A DNA stretch of 40,749 nucleotides from Gemmatimonadota bacterium (GCA_024641735.1 JAHECN010000008.1:1-40749), one strand, 5' to 3'; shown: positions 26,852 through 38,066, counted from the stretch's first letter. The notes: generated by a model from the letters alone, not told the origin. Translations and numbers: made by a program.

Positions 26852-27004
26852 CGAACGGAGAGGTCTCCTGGCTCCGGGCTCGACGCTCGCCTTCCCAGAG
26901 AATCCTCCCTCCAGTGGCCTGATGCGCGCCGATAGATGAAAATGCCCGTCACAGTGGCGGGGCCGCGCCGGTGTCTCACCGGTCTTCCGAGCTGCCCCGT
27001 TCGC
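26851..27004 (-). promoter_or_regulatory. Cobalamin riboswitch aptamer
   Basis: The minus strand carries the conserved B12-riboswitch core: GGAAGACCGGTGAGACACCGG (stem-loop), then GGCCCCGCCACTGTGA, and at the 3' side the B12 box GCCAGGAGACC (around 26862-26872). A closing stem P1 of 8 bp forms between 26997-27004 and 26851-26858 (GCGAACGG / CCGTTCGC). It heads the btuC-btuD-btuB-lipoprotein-recO genes and should switch them off when adenosylcobalamin or a relative is plentiful. Together with the hairpins downstream it fills the 315 bases between btuC and the next gene. Confidence 0.95.
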
Positions 27005-27024
27005 TGGTCTTCAATTGTCCCGCG

Positions 27025-27053
27025 AAGCTACCCGGCCCGACTCAGGACGGCAA
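27025..27053 (-). promoter_or_regulatory. Possible housekeeping promoter of the B12 operon
   Basis: TTGCCG (27053-27048) and TAGCTT (27030-27025) are spaced by exactly 17 bases and would start transcription near 27018, about 14 bases before aptamer stem P1. The -35 lies within the last codons of the upstream membrane-protein gene. This is a visual match only. Confidence 0.4.
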
Positions 27054-28112
27054 GAGCGAGCGGATCTCCTCCTTGAGCGCGTGCCGAGCGGCCAGATACT
27101 GCTGCCACTCCGCCGCCGAGCGCACCGATTCCTGGCCTGCATTGGCGGCATCCAATTGCGCGAGTGCATCGAGAAGCACCGTGAGTGTGGGCTTCGCGGG
27201 AACTCGTCGCCGGTTGGTGCGGACGGCGAGAAAAGCCAATCCGAGTGCGAAAAGTGCGGCGAGAAGCGGCGTGAGCCAGGTGGGGAGGAGCAGGCGCGTA
27301 AAGCGGAGCTCCAACGCATCCCCTGCGGCGACGTTGCCGGTCCACCGTCGATACTCCACGCCGTCGGTGACGGCGCTGTCCGCCACCTGCACCGTCCCAC
27401 GCACTTCGGTGTCCCCTTCTTCAAGCAACAGGTTGACCAGTGCCACCGTCGTACTGAAGGGCACCTGCAACCGGCGCGTCGATGGGGGGATCTGATAGTG
27501 GAGCAGGATCTGCCGTTGCCCGGGAGGAATGGCCGCATGCAATTCGAGGGAGTCGCCGTGGACATCGACCGCGTCCGACGCAAAATCAGACTCGCCGACG
27601 ACCACGTTGACTGCGCTCGGTGGCAGAGCCAGTTGCCACGTCGGCTGATCGCGTCCCGCGGCGACTCGCGTCTGCTGCTCCGCGTTCTCCAGCAACAGCA
27701 GGTCCACGACGTTTCTGGTGCCATCCGCGGCCGGCGCACCGATCACCAGATGCCGTGCCGCCAGCCGGATGGTGACGGTCGCAGAGGTGTCGGACACCAG
27801 CACGATCAGCGGCGTAGCGCCCGGAGATCCTGCGCGCACTGGCGTGGCGAAGTAGTCGATCCCCTGCCAGCGCGCGGAAATGAGAAGCAGTGTCCCGGAA
27901 TCCGCCGTGACCGCGAAACGAAAGGCACCGTCGGGTCCGGCGCGGAGCGAATCGATCGGCCCTTGTTCGTCGGCCGTGACCCGATGGAGCACCACGACGG
28001 CACCCACCGCGGAGAGGGTGTCGCTCCCGACGACACGTACAACACGGCCGGCCACCGTTCCACCGGGGCCGGCCGCGGAGAGTGCCGCCATCAACAGCAG
28101 GAAGCCTGTCAC
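27042..28112 (-). CDS. Unrecognised single-pass membrane protein with carboxypeptidase-regulatory-like domain
   Basis: 356 residues from a GTG at 28112. Signal peptide (MTGFLLLMAALSAAGPGG), then a CarboxypepD_reg-like beta domain (GTVAGRVVRVVGSDTLSAVGAVVVLHRV, and GPDGAFRFAVTADSGTLLLISAR, read in segments). A second extracytoplasmic beta region follows up to about residue 270. Then come a transmembrane helix (about 280-297, TWLTPLLAALFALGLAFLAV), RTNRRR as a stop-transfer signal, and a helical cytoplasmic tail of about 55 residues. I do not recognise a named family. It is the last gene of the long rib-PTS-metK-ahcY unit, 13 bases after the ahcY stop. A GGAACC-TGA-GGTTCC hairpin spans that stop and may make its translation depend on ahcY translation. 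Confidence 0.7.
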   Translation of the reverse strand: MTGFLLLMAALSAAGPGGTVAGRVVRVVGSDTLSAVGAVVVLHRVTADEQGPIDSLRAGPDGAFRFAVTADSGTLLLISARWQGIDYFATPVRAGSPGATPLIVLVSDTSATVTIRLAARHLVIGAPAADGTRNVVDLLLLENAEQQTRVAAGRDQPTWQLALPPSAVNVVVGESDFASDAVDVHGDSLELHAAIPPGQRQILLHYQIPPSTRRLQVPFSTTVALVNLLLEEGDTEVRGTVQVADSAVTDGVEYRRWTGNVAAGDALELRFTRLLLPTWLTPLLAALFALGLAFLAVRTNRRRVPAKPTLTVLLDALAQLDAANAGQESVRSAAEWQQYLAARHALKEEIRSLLPS

Positions 28113-28119
28113 GCCGTGA

Positions 28120-30719
<2,600 letters not shown>

Positions 30720-30745
30720 CGGGCCTCGCGGTAAAGGTGACAAGT

Positions 30746-32557
30746 TCAAGATGACCGGGGCAAGCTAGCCCCCGTCGAAGGGTGCGGCAACGCGCTGCCC
30801 GGATCGACGAGCCGCAGGTCAAGGTGCCGGCCGAGCGCCTCACGGAGGACGGCCTCGACTCCCGCCACGCTGCGTTCCCGGAGCGCGGCCTCTGCCGCCT
30901 CACGGGCGGCATGCATCGGGACGCTGCGGATCACCAACTTCACCAGCGGAATGGCGGGCGGGGCAATACTCAAACGGTCGTAGCCCAGCCCCAGCAGGAG
31001 GAGGGCCGACATCGGATCGGAGGCCATCTCGCCACACATCGAGGTCGGAATCCCTGCCCTGCCCGCAGCGGAGCGCACATGGGCCAGGGATCGCACCACC
31101 GCCGGATGCAACGGCGAAAAACGCTTGGCGAGCCGGGCATTCCCGCGGTCGACCGCGAGCGTGTATTGGGTCAAGTCGTTGCTTCCGACGCTGAGAAAGG
31201 CGGAGATCGCGGCGAATTCTTCGGCCATCATCACGGCGGCCGGCGTCTCGATCATCACGCCCACGGGGACATCGGCCGCCGCGCGAATGCCCGCGGCGCG
31301 AAGCGACTCCGCCTCCTCCGCCAGGAGGATCCGCGTCTCGGTCACTTCCTCGAGCGAGATCACCATCGGCAGCATCAACCAGATGTCGCGATCGGCTGCC
31401 GCCCGCAACACGGCCCGGAGTTGGGGTCGGAAGAGGGCGGGTTCATCGAGACAGACGCGGATACTGCGCCAGCCGAGGAAGGGATTCGCCTCATGGGGCG
31501 CAGTGAACGCGGACGGGAACTTGTCTCCCCCGAGATCGTAGCTGCGCACCACCACCGTGTTCCCTGAGAAGGCCGCACCAACGCGTCGGTAGTACTCCGT
31601 CTGTTCATCCTCAGTCGGGAGCGTCGTGCGACCGGTGACAAGAAATTCCGTCCGGAGCAGTCCGACGCCCTGCGCGCCATGGCGCAACGCCGGCTCGAGT
31701 TCTTCCGGCAAATCCACATTGCCGGTCAGCAGGACCCGGGTGCCATCCGGCGTCTCGGCCGGTTCGGTGGCGATCCCCTCGAGCTGCAACTCCAGCTTGT
31801 GCCGCCGCGACGTCTGGACGCGCGCCAATTCAAGATCATCCGGCGTCGGCTCGAGAATGACGGTCCCGCTCTGTCCGTCGAGCATCACGAGCGCGCCTTC
31901 GTGGATCGCCTCCATGGCACCGCGAAGTCCCATGACCGCTGGAATCCCGAGCGAGTGCGCCAGGATCGCCGCGTGGGACGTGCGCGTGCCCTCTTCGCAG
32001 ATGAATCCGACAATGTGATCGCGATCGAACTGCACGGTGAGTCCGGGCGAAAGCTCACGCGCGACGATGACCACTTGCTGATCAATGCCGCCGAGCCAGG
32101 CCTCTTCGTTCGCGCGGCCGAGCAGATGCGCGAGCATGCGAAGCTGAATCGCATTGAGATCAGCGAGTCGGTCCCGCAGCATGGCCTGCCGCGAGCCCTG
32201 CCAGAGGTTTCGCAGTTCGAGTGCCTTGAACTCGTACGCCGTTTCTGCCGAGAAATTGTTCTTGCGGATGAGCGTCTCGACGCTCTGCAAGAACTGCGGG
32301 TCCTGGACCATCATCATCTGGGCATCGAAGATGCCGGCCTCCTCCGGGCCAGCGCGCTGCAACGTGCGCTCCCGAAGCTCCCCCAACTGCTCAAGCACTG
32401 CAGCGGTGGCGTCTGCGAGCCGCGCGATCTCGGATTCGATCTGATCGGCGGCCACCGTGCGATCCGGCACATCCGGAAACGCCCAACGCACCAACATCGC
32501 GGGTGCCACCGCGACACCTGGCGAGACGCCAACACCGTGGAACTGGCGAGTGGTCAT
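30746..32557 (-). CDS. ptsI: PTS enzyme I (phosphoenolpyruvate-protein phosphotransferase)
   Basis: 603 residues. It takes phosphate from phosphoenolpyruvate and passes it to HPr. The phospho-histidine is His195 in [11 protein letters not shown]. The PEP-binding C-terminal barrel shows [33 protein letters not shown], the [14 protein letters not shown] signature and MCGEMASDP with the catalytic cysteine. It starts with an ATGA overlap on the ptsH stop. Being a classical cytoplasmic enzyme I without GAF or fused EIIA parts, it is of the sugar-PTS rather than the nitrogen-PTS (PtsP) type. Confidence 0.97.
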   Translation of the reverse strand: MTTRQFHGVGVSPGVAVAPAMLVRWAFPDVPDRTVAADQIESEIARLADATAAVLEQLGELRERTLQRAGPEEAGIFDAQMMMVQDPQFLQSVETLIRKNNFSAETAYEFKALELRNLWQGSRQAMLRDRLADLNAIQLRMLAHLLGRANEEAWLGGIDQQVVIVARELSPGLTVQFDRDHIVGFICEEGTRTSHAAILAHSLGIPAVMGLRGAMEAIHEGALVMLDGQSGTVILEPTPDDLELARVQTSRRHKLELQLEGIATEPAETPDGTRVLLTGNVDLPEELEPALRHGAQGVGLLRTEFLVTGRTTLPTEDEQTEYYRRVGAAFSGNTVVVRSYDLGGDKFPSAFTAPHEANPFLGWRSIRVCLDEPALFRPQLRAVLRAAADRDIWLMLPMVISLEEVTETRILLAEEAESLRAAGIRAAADVPVGVMIETPAAVMMAEEFAAISAFLSVGSNDLTQYTLAVDRGNARLAKRFSPLHPAVVRSLAHVRSAAGRAGIPTSMCGEMASDPMSALLLLGLGYDRLSIAPPAIPLVKLVIRSVPMHAAREAAEAALRERSVAGVEAVLREALGRHLDLRLVDPGSALPHPSTGASLPRSS

Positions 32558-32820
32558 TGCTCGCCGAAGCCGGCTGCGATCAAATCGGCGAGCGCGACCG
32601 CCGCGGCCTCCTCATCGCTCCCGGTGGTCCGGATCCGGACGGTGGCGCCGTTCTCGGCAGCAAGCATCATCACGCCCATGATGCTCTTGCCGTTCACCGT
32701 CTGGCCGTCGCATTCGAGCTCGATTTCGGACACGAAGGTGGACGCGAGCCGCACCACCTGTGCCGCGGGACGTGCGTGCATGCCGAGGGAATTGACAATG
32801 ACGCCTTCACGTTCGATCAC
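32554..32820 (-). CDS. ptsH: HPr phosphocarrier protein
   Basis: 88 residues from a GTG at 32820 preceded by GGAGG. Both regulatory phosphorylation sites are intact: His15 in SLGMHARPAA for phosphate relay from enzyme I, and Ser46 in NGKSIMGVM, the target of HPr kinase. With hprK six genes upstream, HPr here is very likely controlled by Ser46 phosphorylation. Start and stop both overlap neighbours by four bases (EIID and ptsI). Confidence 0.96.
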   Translation of the reverse strand: MIEREGVIVNSLGMHARPAAQVVRLASTFVSEIELECDGQTVNGKSIMGVMMLAAENGATVRIRTTGSDEEAAAVALADLIAAGFGEQ

Positions 32821-33557
32821 CGGGAACCTCCGACCACAAGAAGCGCGAGAGCGAGCAACACAAGTCCGAGCCGCAGCCCTGTGACTCTCGCCCGAGTACG
32901 AGTGGCGATCGCCAGCACCGCGCCGATTCCGCCAATCAGGATGATGGGCATCACAGGGATGCCCGGAATGTCTGCCAAGAGCCCAGCGACGGCGATGGGG
33001 ATGGCCACCCCCACCGCGAAGGCCGCGAGCCGTTGGGCATCTTCTGCCCGCCGCGGCAGCCAGGAACGCTGGAGTGCCGCGCCGACCCCGATGCCCTCGC
33101 GGAGCCCGAGGTCGAGTCCCCACACCGTGATGGCGAGGCGCAGCACGTTGTGCACGACGACGGCCGCCAGGACGGCCCACGCACCGATCCAGGGCGTTGC
33201 CGCCAGTGCCAGTCCCATCAGCGCCGGGACCTGACCGGTCCAGATGAGCTGATCGCCCATGGCCCCGAGCGGCCCAGATAGCGCGGTCCGCAGTCGCACG
33301 ATCGTGGCACCCGGAACCGCATCACGCTCCGCCCGCACCACCGCGCCGACCGCGACTCCCGCAAGATAGGGATGGGAGTTGAAGAACTCGGCGGACCGTG
33401 CGATGGCCGCGTGTCGCTCAGCCCGAGATTTGGCGGCGAGGTGCTCTCGGAGCAACGGGGCCGCAGCATGGGCCACACCGATTCCCGACATCCGTTCGTA
33501 GGTCCATGCGGCCTGCACGGCGAGCAACCGCAGAATGGCCTGCGCGCGCGCTTTCAT
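32817..33557 (-). CDS. PTS mannose-family EIID membrane component
   Basis: 246 residues from the ATG at 33557, overlapping the EIIC stop (ATGA); a longer open frame runs back into EIIC and is not real. ManZ-type features: QAAWTYERMSGIGVAHA near the start, EFFNSHPYLAGVAVG, LSGPLGAMGDQLIWTGQVPALMGLALA, and hydrophobic segments in the C-terminal half. Together with EIIC it forms the sugar channel. It is somewhat shorter than E. coli ManZ (about 280). Confidence 0.9.
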   Translation of the reverse strand: MKARAQAILRLLAVQAAWTYERMSGIGVAHAAAPLLREHLAAKSRAERHAAIARSAEFFNSHPYLAGVAVGAVVRAERDAVPGATIVRLRTALSGPLGAMGDQLIWTGQVPALMGLALAATPWIGAWAVLAAVVVHNVLRLAITVWGLDLGLREGIGVGAALQRSWLPRRAEDAQRLAAFAVGVAIPIAVAGLLADIPGIPVMPIILIGGIGAVLAIATRTRARVTGLRLGLVLLALALLVVGGSR

Positions 33558-34225
33558 TTGCCGAAGACCAGCAGGAGTCCGGTGGCCAGTCCCACCGCAA
33601 GCCAACGCCGGCGTGCACCGGCACCACCCGTTCGGAGCGCACCGCTCAAGGCCGCGGCGAACCCGCCCGTGATCGTGGCGGCACTGAGCAACTCCAGATG
33701 GGAGATTGTGGACCACGAGATCTGGGCCGCCGCCATGATGACAAGCAACCCCACGCCGCCAAGGAAGAGCCCACGAAAGGCATCGCGGGCCAATGCGTTG
33801 CGCTGCAGTTCCCAGATCGCTCGCGCCTCCCCTTCCGTCACCCGGGGCAGGCGTTTCAGGATCGACTCGGCATTGCGCCTACGATGCACGTGCAACGACA
33901 CGCCACCCAGCAAGGCGAGGGGGAGTCCGAGCAGACCAGCCAGCGCCAACGCCGGCGCAGCAGGAACCAACGCCGCCGCGCCTCCCGCCGCGACCGCCGC
34001 CGCCCCATAGTCCGGGTACCGCGAGGCACCGATCGGCAGCACATCCAGCGCGTACAGCTCCAACGCCACACCGACCAGGACTCCGGCCGCCACATCGCCA
34101 GCCAGCAACCCTGCGACGGTCGCCGCGACGAGTGGGCGCGAGAGTAGACCCTGTGGGGCGGAGACCAGATCCACCGTCACGATGATGCTCCACAACCAGA
34201 GCGCCGCCGCGATCGCGAGGGTCAC
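33554..34225 (-). CDS. PTS mannose-family EIIC membrane component
   Basis: 223 residues from a GTG at 34225 that overlaps the EIIB stop (GTGA). ManY-type core: APQGLLSRPLVAATVAGLLAGDVAAGVLVGVALELYALDVLPIGASRYPDYG (read in segments), which matches the conserved 'RPLV..pl.GLllGD...Gi..G..LEl...g..piGa...Pd' pattern. Further hydrophobic segments follow. It is shorter than typical ManY (about 265), and the middle part has a basic soluble stretch (HVHRRRNAESILKRLPR). A true start slightly upstream is unlikely because EIIB ends there. Confidence 0.88.
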   Translation of the reverse strand: MTLAIAAALWLWSIIVTVDLVSAPQGLLSRPLVAATVAGLLAGDVAAGVLVGVALELYALDVLPIGASRYPDYGAAAVAAGGAAALVPAAPALALAGLLGLPLALLGGVSLHVHRRRNAESILKRLPRVTEGEARAIWELQRNALARDAFRGLFLGGVGLLVIMAAAQISWSTISHLELLSAATITGGFAAALSGALRTGGAGARRRWLAVGLATGLLLVFGK

Positions 34226-34698
34226 AGCAAGGCGGCCAGCGCAACCGCCGGCGTCGTCGGAAGGTCCTGCGCCGTAATTTCGGCGCCTGAGTCCGCCATC
34301 GTGCGCAGCAACGCGGCCTCGGACGGGTCGAGGTACAGATACCGCAGCCGCTCCACCCGGTCGGCGCGATGATGAATGCCACCAAGGTTGATGCGGCGCA
34401 CCAGCGCCGGCTCCGCAGCGTGTAGCGTGCTCATGGTCGCGAGGTCGCCGGTCAGCAGGATACCTGGCCTGGGATCGGCGGCCCACTCTGGCAGGCGCCG
34501 GACGGCCTCCGCCGTGCTGACGACGATCAGTTCAATCCCATCCGGGATTGCCATGCGATAGAGATCCTGCTCCCACTCACTGAGTCGCACGCCATCATCC
34601 ACCAGCACGATGAAGCGTACGGCAAGCGGGCGACCCCAGCCGATCACGACTTGCCCGTGCACCAGGCGATCGTCGACACGGAGCAGCGAGAGCGGCAT
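34222..34698 (-). CDS. PTS mannose/fructose/sorbose-family EIIB
   Basis: 158 residues, the standard size. The phospho-histidine is His14 in RVDDRLVHGQVVIGWG, the family signature. Other blocks: IVLVDDGVRLSEWEQDLYRMAIPDGIEL (segments) and RRINLGGIHH. It receives phosphate from EIIA and phosphorylates the incoming substrate. The ATG overlaps the EIIA stop by one base (TGATG). Confidence 0.94.
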   Translation of the reverse strand: MPLSLLRVDDRLVHGQVVIGWGRPLAVRFIVLVDDGVRLSEWEQDLYRMAIPDGIELIVVSTAEAVRRLPEWAADPRPGILLTGDLATMSTLHAAEPALVRRINLGGIHHRADRVERLRYLYLDPSEAALLRTMADSGAEITAQDLPTTPAVALAALL

Positions 34699-35069
34699 CA
34701 GCGCGCCGCCACGGCCCGCGCACCCACGTCGGCAATGTGGGCAGCTACCGTATCGACATCGCCGTCACGATGGAAGACGAACTCCAGCAGCATCGCCAAG
34801 TTGACTCCGGTCACCACGCGCACGCCAGGGATCTCCTGCATCTGCCGCATCGCAGCGAACAGACACGAACCGCTCGGCATGTCGATGAAGACGAGGGCCG
34901 GTCCGGGCGTGATCGCCGCGAGGATCTTCTCCTCCAGCGTTCCACGGTCACAATCCGTGTTCGAGATGGCAAGCAACCCGGAGTCCGCCCCTGCGATCTG
35001 CTCGACTGCCCCGACCAATGCGGCCGCCAGCTGCCCGTGCCCGACAATCACACCCGTAATCTGTGTCAT
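34698..35069 (-). CDS. PTS mannose-family EIIA
   Basis: 123 residues, an EIIA-Man fold: ITGVIVGHGQLAAALVGAVEQIAG with phospho-histidine His11, the VFIDMPSGSCLFAAMRQM block in place of the usual 'tDl.GGSp.n', and VVTGVNLAMLLEF. It takes phosphate from HPr. The DMPSGS variation is mild but visible. The start overlaps the hprK stop (ATGA), linking the kinase and the PTS. Confidence 0.93.
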   Translation of the reverse strand: MTQITGVIVGHGQLAAALVGAVEQIAGADSGLLAISNTDCDRGTLEEKILAAITPGPALVFIDMPSGSCLFAAMRQMQEIPGVRVVTGVNLAMLLEFVFHRDGDVDTVAAHIADVGARAVAAR

Positions 35070-36022
35070 TCGAAGTCATCCCGAAGATATTCTCGCACGC
35101 CGCGCTTCTCGCGCATCTTCTTGAGCAGTCGTTCATTGAATGCGGCCGCCACGTCGACGCCAGAGTAGCGGAGCAGGTGCATCATCGCCACGACCTCCGA
35201 GACGACGGTGATGTTCTTTCCGGGATTGAGGTGCACCACAACCTTCGGAATTGGCACATCGAGAATCATCTGCGTGTCCCGCTGCAATCCGGTGCGGTCG
35301 ATGTTCTGCGCGTTCTCCCAATCCTCCAACTGCACGACCACCTCGATGCGCTTCTGCTGGCGCACCGAGCGGACGCCGAAGAGCGCCGGGATGTCCACCA
35401 AGCCGACGCCACGAATCTCCATGTGGTGTGCCGCCATCTCGTGCCCCTGCCCGAGCAGGACATCCTTGCCCCGTTTGGTGACCTTCACCACGTCGTCGGC
35501 GACGAGGCGGTGACCGCGTTCCACCAAGTCGAGCACACATTCACTCTTGCCAATGCCGGAACGACCAACAAACAGCAGCCCCACGCCGTAGATGTCGGCG
35601 AGCGAGCCATGCAGCGTGGCGGTCGGTGCAAACGCCTCCTCCAGCATCGGCTTGATGCCGCGGTAGAAGTCGGCCGTCTTGAGGCGCGTCCGCAGGACGG
35701 GCACCTGGCGAGCCCGCGCGAGGTCGAGCAGCGGTTCGGGCGGCTCGAGACCCTTGGTGATGAAGATCGCGGGGAGGTCGTATTGGAACAGTTGCTCCAG
35801 CGACGTCGTGCGCGCGTCCGGGGTCAGCGAGGCGAGGTAGGTGACCTCGGTCTCGCCCAAGACATGCAAGCGATCCGGAATGAAGCGACCATGGTAGCCC
35901 GCCAACACCAGACCAGGCGACGCGATGTCCGCATCCGGCACGAGGCCATCCAGACCGAGTTCCCCGGTCAGGGCTTCGAGTTGTAGCGACTCGCCGGCGG
36001 CGAGAAAATCACGAAATCGCAT
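35066..36022 (-). CDS. hprK: HPr kinase/phosphorylase
   Basis: 318 residues. HprK phosphorylates HPr on Ser46 and removes that phosphate, adjusting PTS flux to the metabolic state. N-terminal domain (1-130), then His139, Walker A GRSGIGKS at 153-160, DDVVK (about 176-180), and the family signature region RGVGLVDIPALFGV (usually RGlGiinv..lfG), all present. In Firmicutes it supports catabolite repression through CcpA; in Gram-negative groups it more often tunes PTS activity. No ccpA-like regulator gene is in view. It starts nine bases after the glycosyltransferase gene. Confidence 0.96.
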   Translation of the reverse strand: MRFRDFLAAGESLQLEALTGELGLDGLVPDADIASPGLVLAGYHGRFIPDRLHVLGETEVTYLASLTPDARTTSLEQLFQYDLPAIFITKGLEPPEPLLDLARARQVPVLRTRLKTADFYRGIKPMLEEAFAPTATLHGSLADIYGVGLLFVGRSGIGKSECVLDLVERGHRLVADDVVKVTKRGKDVLLGQGHEMAAHHMEIRGVGLVDIPALFGVRSVRQQKRIEVVVQLEDWENAQNIDRTGLQRDTQMILDVPIPKVVVHLNPGKNITVVSEVVAMMHLLRYSGVDVAAAFNERLLKKMREKRGVREYLRDDFE

Positions 36023-36031
36023 CGGCGCTCC

Positions 36032-37168
36032 TCAAGCAGAAAACGACGGTGGCGGGATGCGAGCTGCCACAAGATCCTCAAGGTGCTGTTCCACCTGTGT
36101 CGCGGCGGACTCCCAGCTCAGTGCCTCGGCGTGGGCGCGCGCGGCCCGACCCAATGTGGCCACGAGCTCGGGATCACTCGCCAGGCGACACATTGCTGCA
36201 GCCAAGGCGGACACGTCACCGTGCGGCACCAACAGACCGGTCCGACCATCCCGCACCGAATCCCGAAGCCCGGGGGAGTCCGACGCCACGGAGGGTGTGC
36301 CGCAGGCGGCGGCCTCCATCACGGTGATTCCCCACCCTTCCTTCGGTGAAGGAAACACGTTTGCCACGGCCTCCCGCAAGAGTTGCAGCTTGGTTGCTTC
36401 GTCGACGAACCCGCGAAAGCGCACGGCCGCACCAAGGCCGAGCGTTGCCGCAAGCGCCTCAAGGCGCGGGCGATCGTCCCCGTTGCCTGCGATGTCGAGC
36501 GTCACGTCTGGGCGCGTCGTGCGGGCCTCCGCGAGCGCGCGCAGGAGCAGGTCCACGCCCTTGTAGCGCTTGAGTCGACCGAGGTAGACAAACCGCCCAG
36601 GATTGGCTCGGGGCACGGAGGCATCGGGTGTGTACTTCACGGCATCGACGCCGGGATACACGACGGCGATGCGCTCACGCGGCACGCCACGCGCTACGAG
36701 ATCGTCCCGCGTGGAATCCGAGATGGCGTGAAACCAGGCGCGGCGATAGAGCCGAGCGATCGGCCGTTCCGCGAGCCAGACCATCGCGGCCATCGGCCAC
36801 GAGACCTCCTGAAATGCGGTGGTCCCGAAGAGATGGGGAATCATGGCGTAGACCGGGAGCGTGGTCAGCGTCGGAGTGAAGAGCGGCAGCTTGTTGACAT
36901 CATCCACCACGACATCGGGCGCTTCCTCGCGCAAGGCCCGCCGCACGGCGCGTCGTCCGACCAGCGCAAAGGTGTGACGGTCACCATGGCGGTGCACTTC
37001 CACACCCTCGACCATCTCGACCGGCGCTCCACCCTCGAAGCCGGAGCAGACGAGCCGCACCCGATGCCCGCGTGCGGCGAGTCGAGAGAAGAGTTCGAAC
37101 AGGTGGATCTCCGCGCCTCCCGCGTGGGGATTGCGGAGATCCTGCCAATTGACGAGAAGAATGTTCAT
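36032..37168 (-). CDS. GT4-family glycosyltransferase
   Basis: 378 residues with the GT-B fold. The N-terminal glycine-rich start is MNILLVNWQDLRNPHAGGAEIHLFEL. The C-terminal nucleotide-sugar domain holds GRFVYLGRLKRYKGVDLLLRAL and the E-x7-E-like motif EGWGITVMEAAACGTPSVASDSPG (read in segments). It transfers a sugar, donor and acceptor unknown; possible roles are glycolipid or exopolysaccharide assembly. The gene is sandwiched between nusB (11 bases) and hprK (9 bases), with no other glycan gene near. Confidence 0.88.
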   Translation of the reverse strand: MNILLVNWQDLRNPHAGGAEIHLFELFSRLAARGHRVRLVCSGFEGGAPVEMVEGVEVHRHGDRHTFALVGRRAVRRALREEAPDVVVDDVNKLPLFTPTLTTLPVYAMIPHLFGTTAFQEVSWPMAAMVWLAERPIARLYRRAWFHAISDSTRDDLVARGVPRERIAVVYPGVDAVKYTPDASVPRANPGRFVYLGRLKRYKGVDLLLRALAEARTTRPDVTLDIAGNGDDRPRLEALAATLGLGAAVRFRGFVDEATKLQLLREAVANVFPSPKEGWGITVMEAAACGTPSVASDSPGLRDSVRDGRTGLLVPHGDVSALAAAMCRLASDPELVATLGRAARAHAEALSWESAATQVEQHLEDLVAARIPPPSFSA

Positions 37169-37179
37169 GGTGGGCGCGC

Positions 37180-37596
37180 CTAGAGGCAGCCCAGGTCACG
37201 TGCGACGCGATCGAGGACCCCATTGATGAATCCTGGGGCCTTCGCACCGGCGAAGCGGTGGGCCAGCCAGATCGCTTCATCGAGGACCACCTTCGGCGGC
37301 ACGACCCCGACCATCAACTCATGGATGCCAATCCGCAGAATGTTCCGCTCCACCGATGCGATGCGCTCGAATCGCCAATGCTCAGCGGCACCGCTGGCGA
37401 GCCGGTCGATCGCGTCCTGGTGGGCCAGCACGCCGTCCACCAAGGCGCGGGCCTCGTCGTGGACCATCGGCTCGGGGCCGGTGAGGCGCGCGAGGCCACT
37501 CGACGCGGCATGCTGGTCGCCCTTGCCGACCACTTCCAGCGTGTAGAGCAACTGCAGCGCGCGAGCACGGCGCTTGGATCGATCGCTCACTCGCAT
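37180..37596 (-). CDS. nusB: NusB transcription antitermination factor
   Basis: 138 residues, all-helical NusB family: SKRRARALQLLYTLEVVGKG at the start (basic RNA-binding helix), and FERIASVERNILRIGIHELMVGVVPPKVVLDEAIWLAHRFAGAKAPGFINGVLDRVARDLG (segments), the strongly conserved C-terminal block. It acts with NusE (S10) on boxA RNA in rRNA antitermination. The start overlaps ribH by ten bases, the common ribH-nusB arrangement. Confidence 0.95.
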   Translation of the reverse strand: MRVSDRSKRRARALQLLYTLEVVGKGDQHAASSGLARLTGPEPMVHDEARALVDGVLAHQDAIDRLASGAAEHWRFERIASVERNILRIGIHELMVGVVPPKVVLDEAIWLAHRFAGAKAPGFINGVLDRVARDLGCL

Positions 37597-38063
37597 GCGA
37601 GGTCCAATTGATCCAGCAGATCAGCGGTCCGCAGCGCGGCCTCCGCAGCCTCCTGTCCCTTGTTTCCCGCTTCCCCACCGGCGCGCGCAATGGCCTCGGC
37701 CATGGTGTTGCAGGTCAACAATCCAAATCCGATGGGAACCAAAGTGTCGGTGGCGGCACGCGCCAGTGCAGCGGAGGTCTCGCCGGCCACGAAGTCGAAG
37801 TGTGGTGTTTCTCCCTGTACCACCACGCCGAGTGCCACAACCGCACGATACCGCTCACTGCCCGCCGCTGCCGTGACGGTCACACCAAGTTCAAATGCGC
37901 CGCTGACCCAGAAGACGTCGATGTCATCGCCGGGGACGCCTGCCTCAAGGCAGGCCGCGCGAGCGCCGTCGAGCAGGCGCGTCGTGACACGCTCGTGGTA
38001 CCGTGAGACGACAATGGCGACTCTGCCGCCCTCACTGTGCAGGCGTCCGGAATATTCAGGCAT
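37587..38063 (-). CDS. ribH: RibH, 6,7-dimethyl-8-ribityllumazine synthase
   Basis: 158 residues. It condenses the ribityl-pyrimidine with the butanone phosphate to make lumazine, the precursor of riboflavin. Motifs: VAIVVSRYHERVTTRLLDGA, VSGAFELGVT, ALGVVVQGETPHFDFV with the active-site His (in TPHFD), and GLLTCNTMAEAIARAG. The loop reading LLTCNT replaces the more usual LT(T/V)(D/E)(T/N). Spacing to ribBA is three bases. Confidence 0.96.
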   Translation of the reverse strand: MPEYSGRLHSEGGRVAIVVSRYHERVTTRLLDGARAACLEAGVPGDDIDVFWVSGAFELGVTVTAAAGSERYRAVVALGVVVQGETPHFDFVAGETSAALARAATDTLVPIGFGLLTCNTMAEAIARAGGEAGNKGQEAAEAALRTADLLDQLDLACE

Positions 38064-38066
38064 CGC

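Noticed and set aside
30720-30745. SAM riboswitch before metK
   Set aside because: Only 26 bases separate ptsI and metK, too little for any SAM aptamer.
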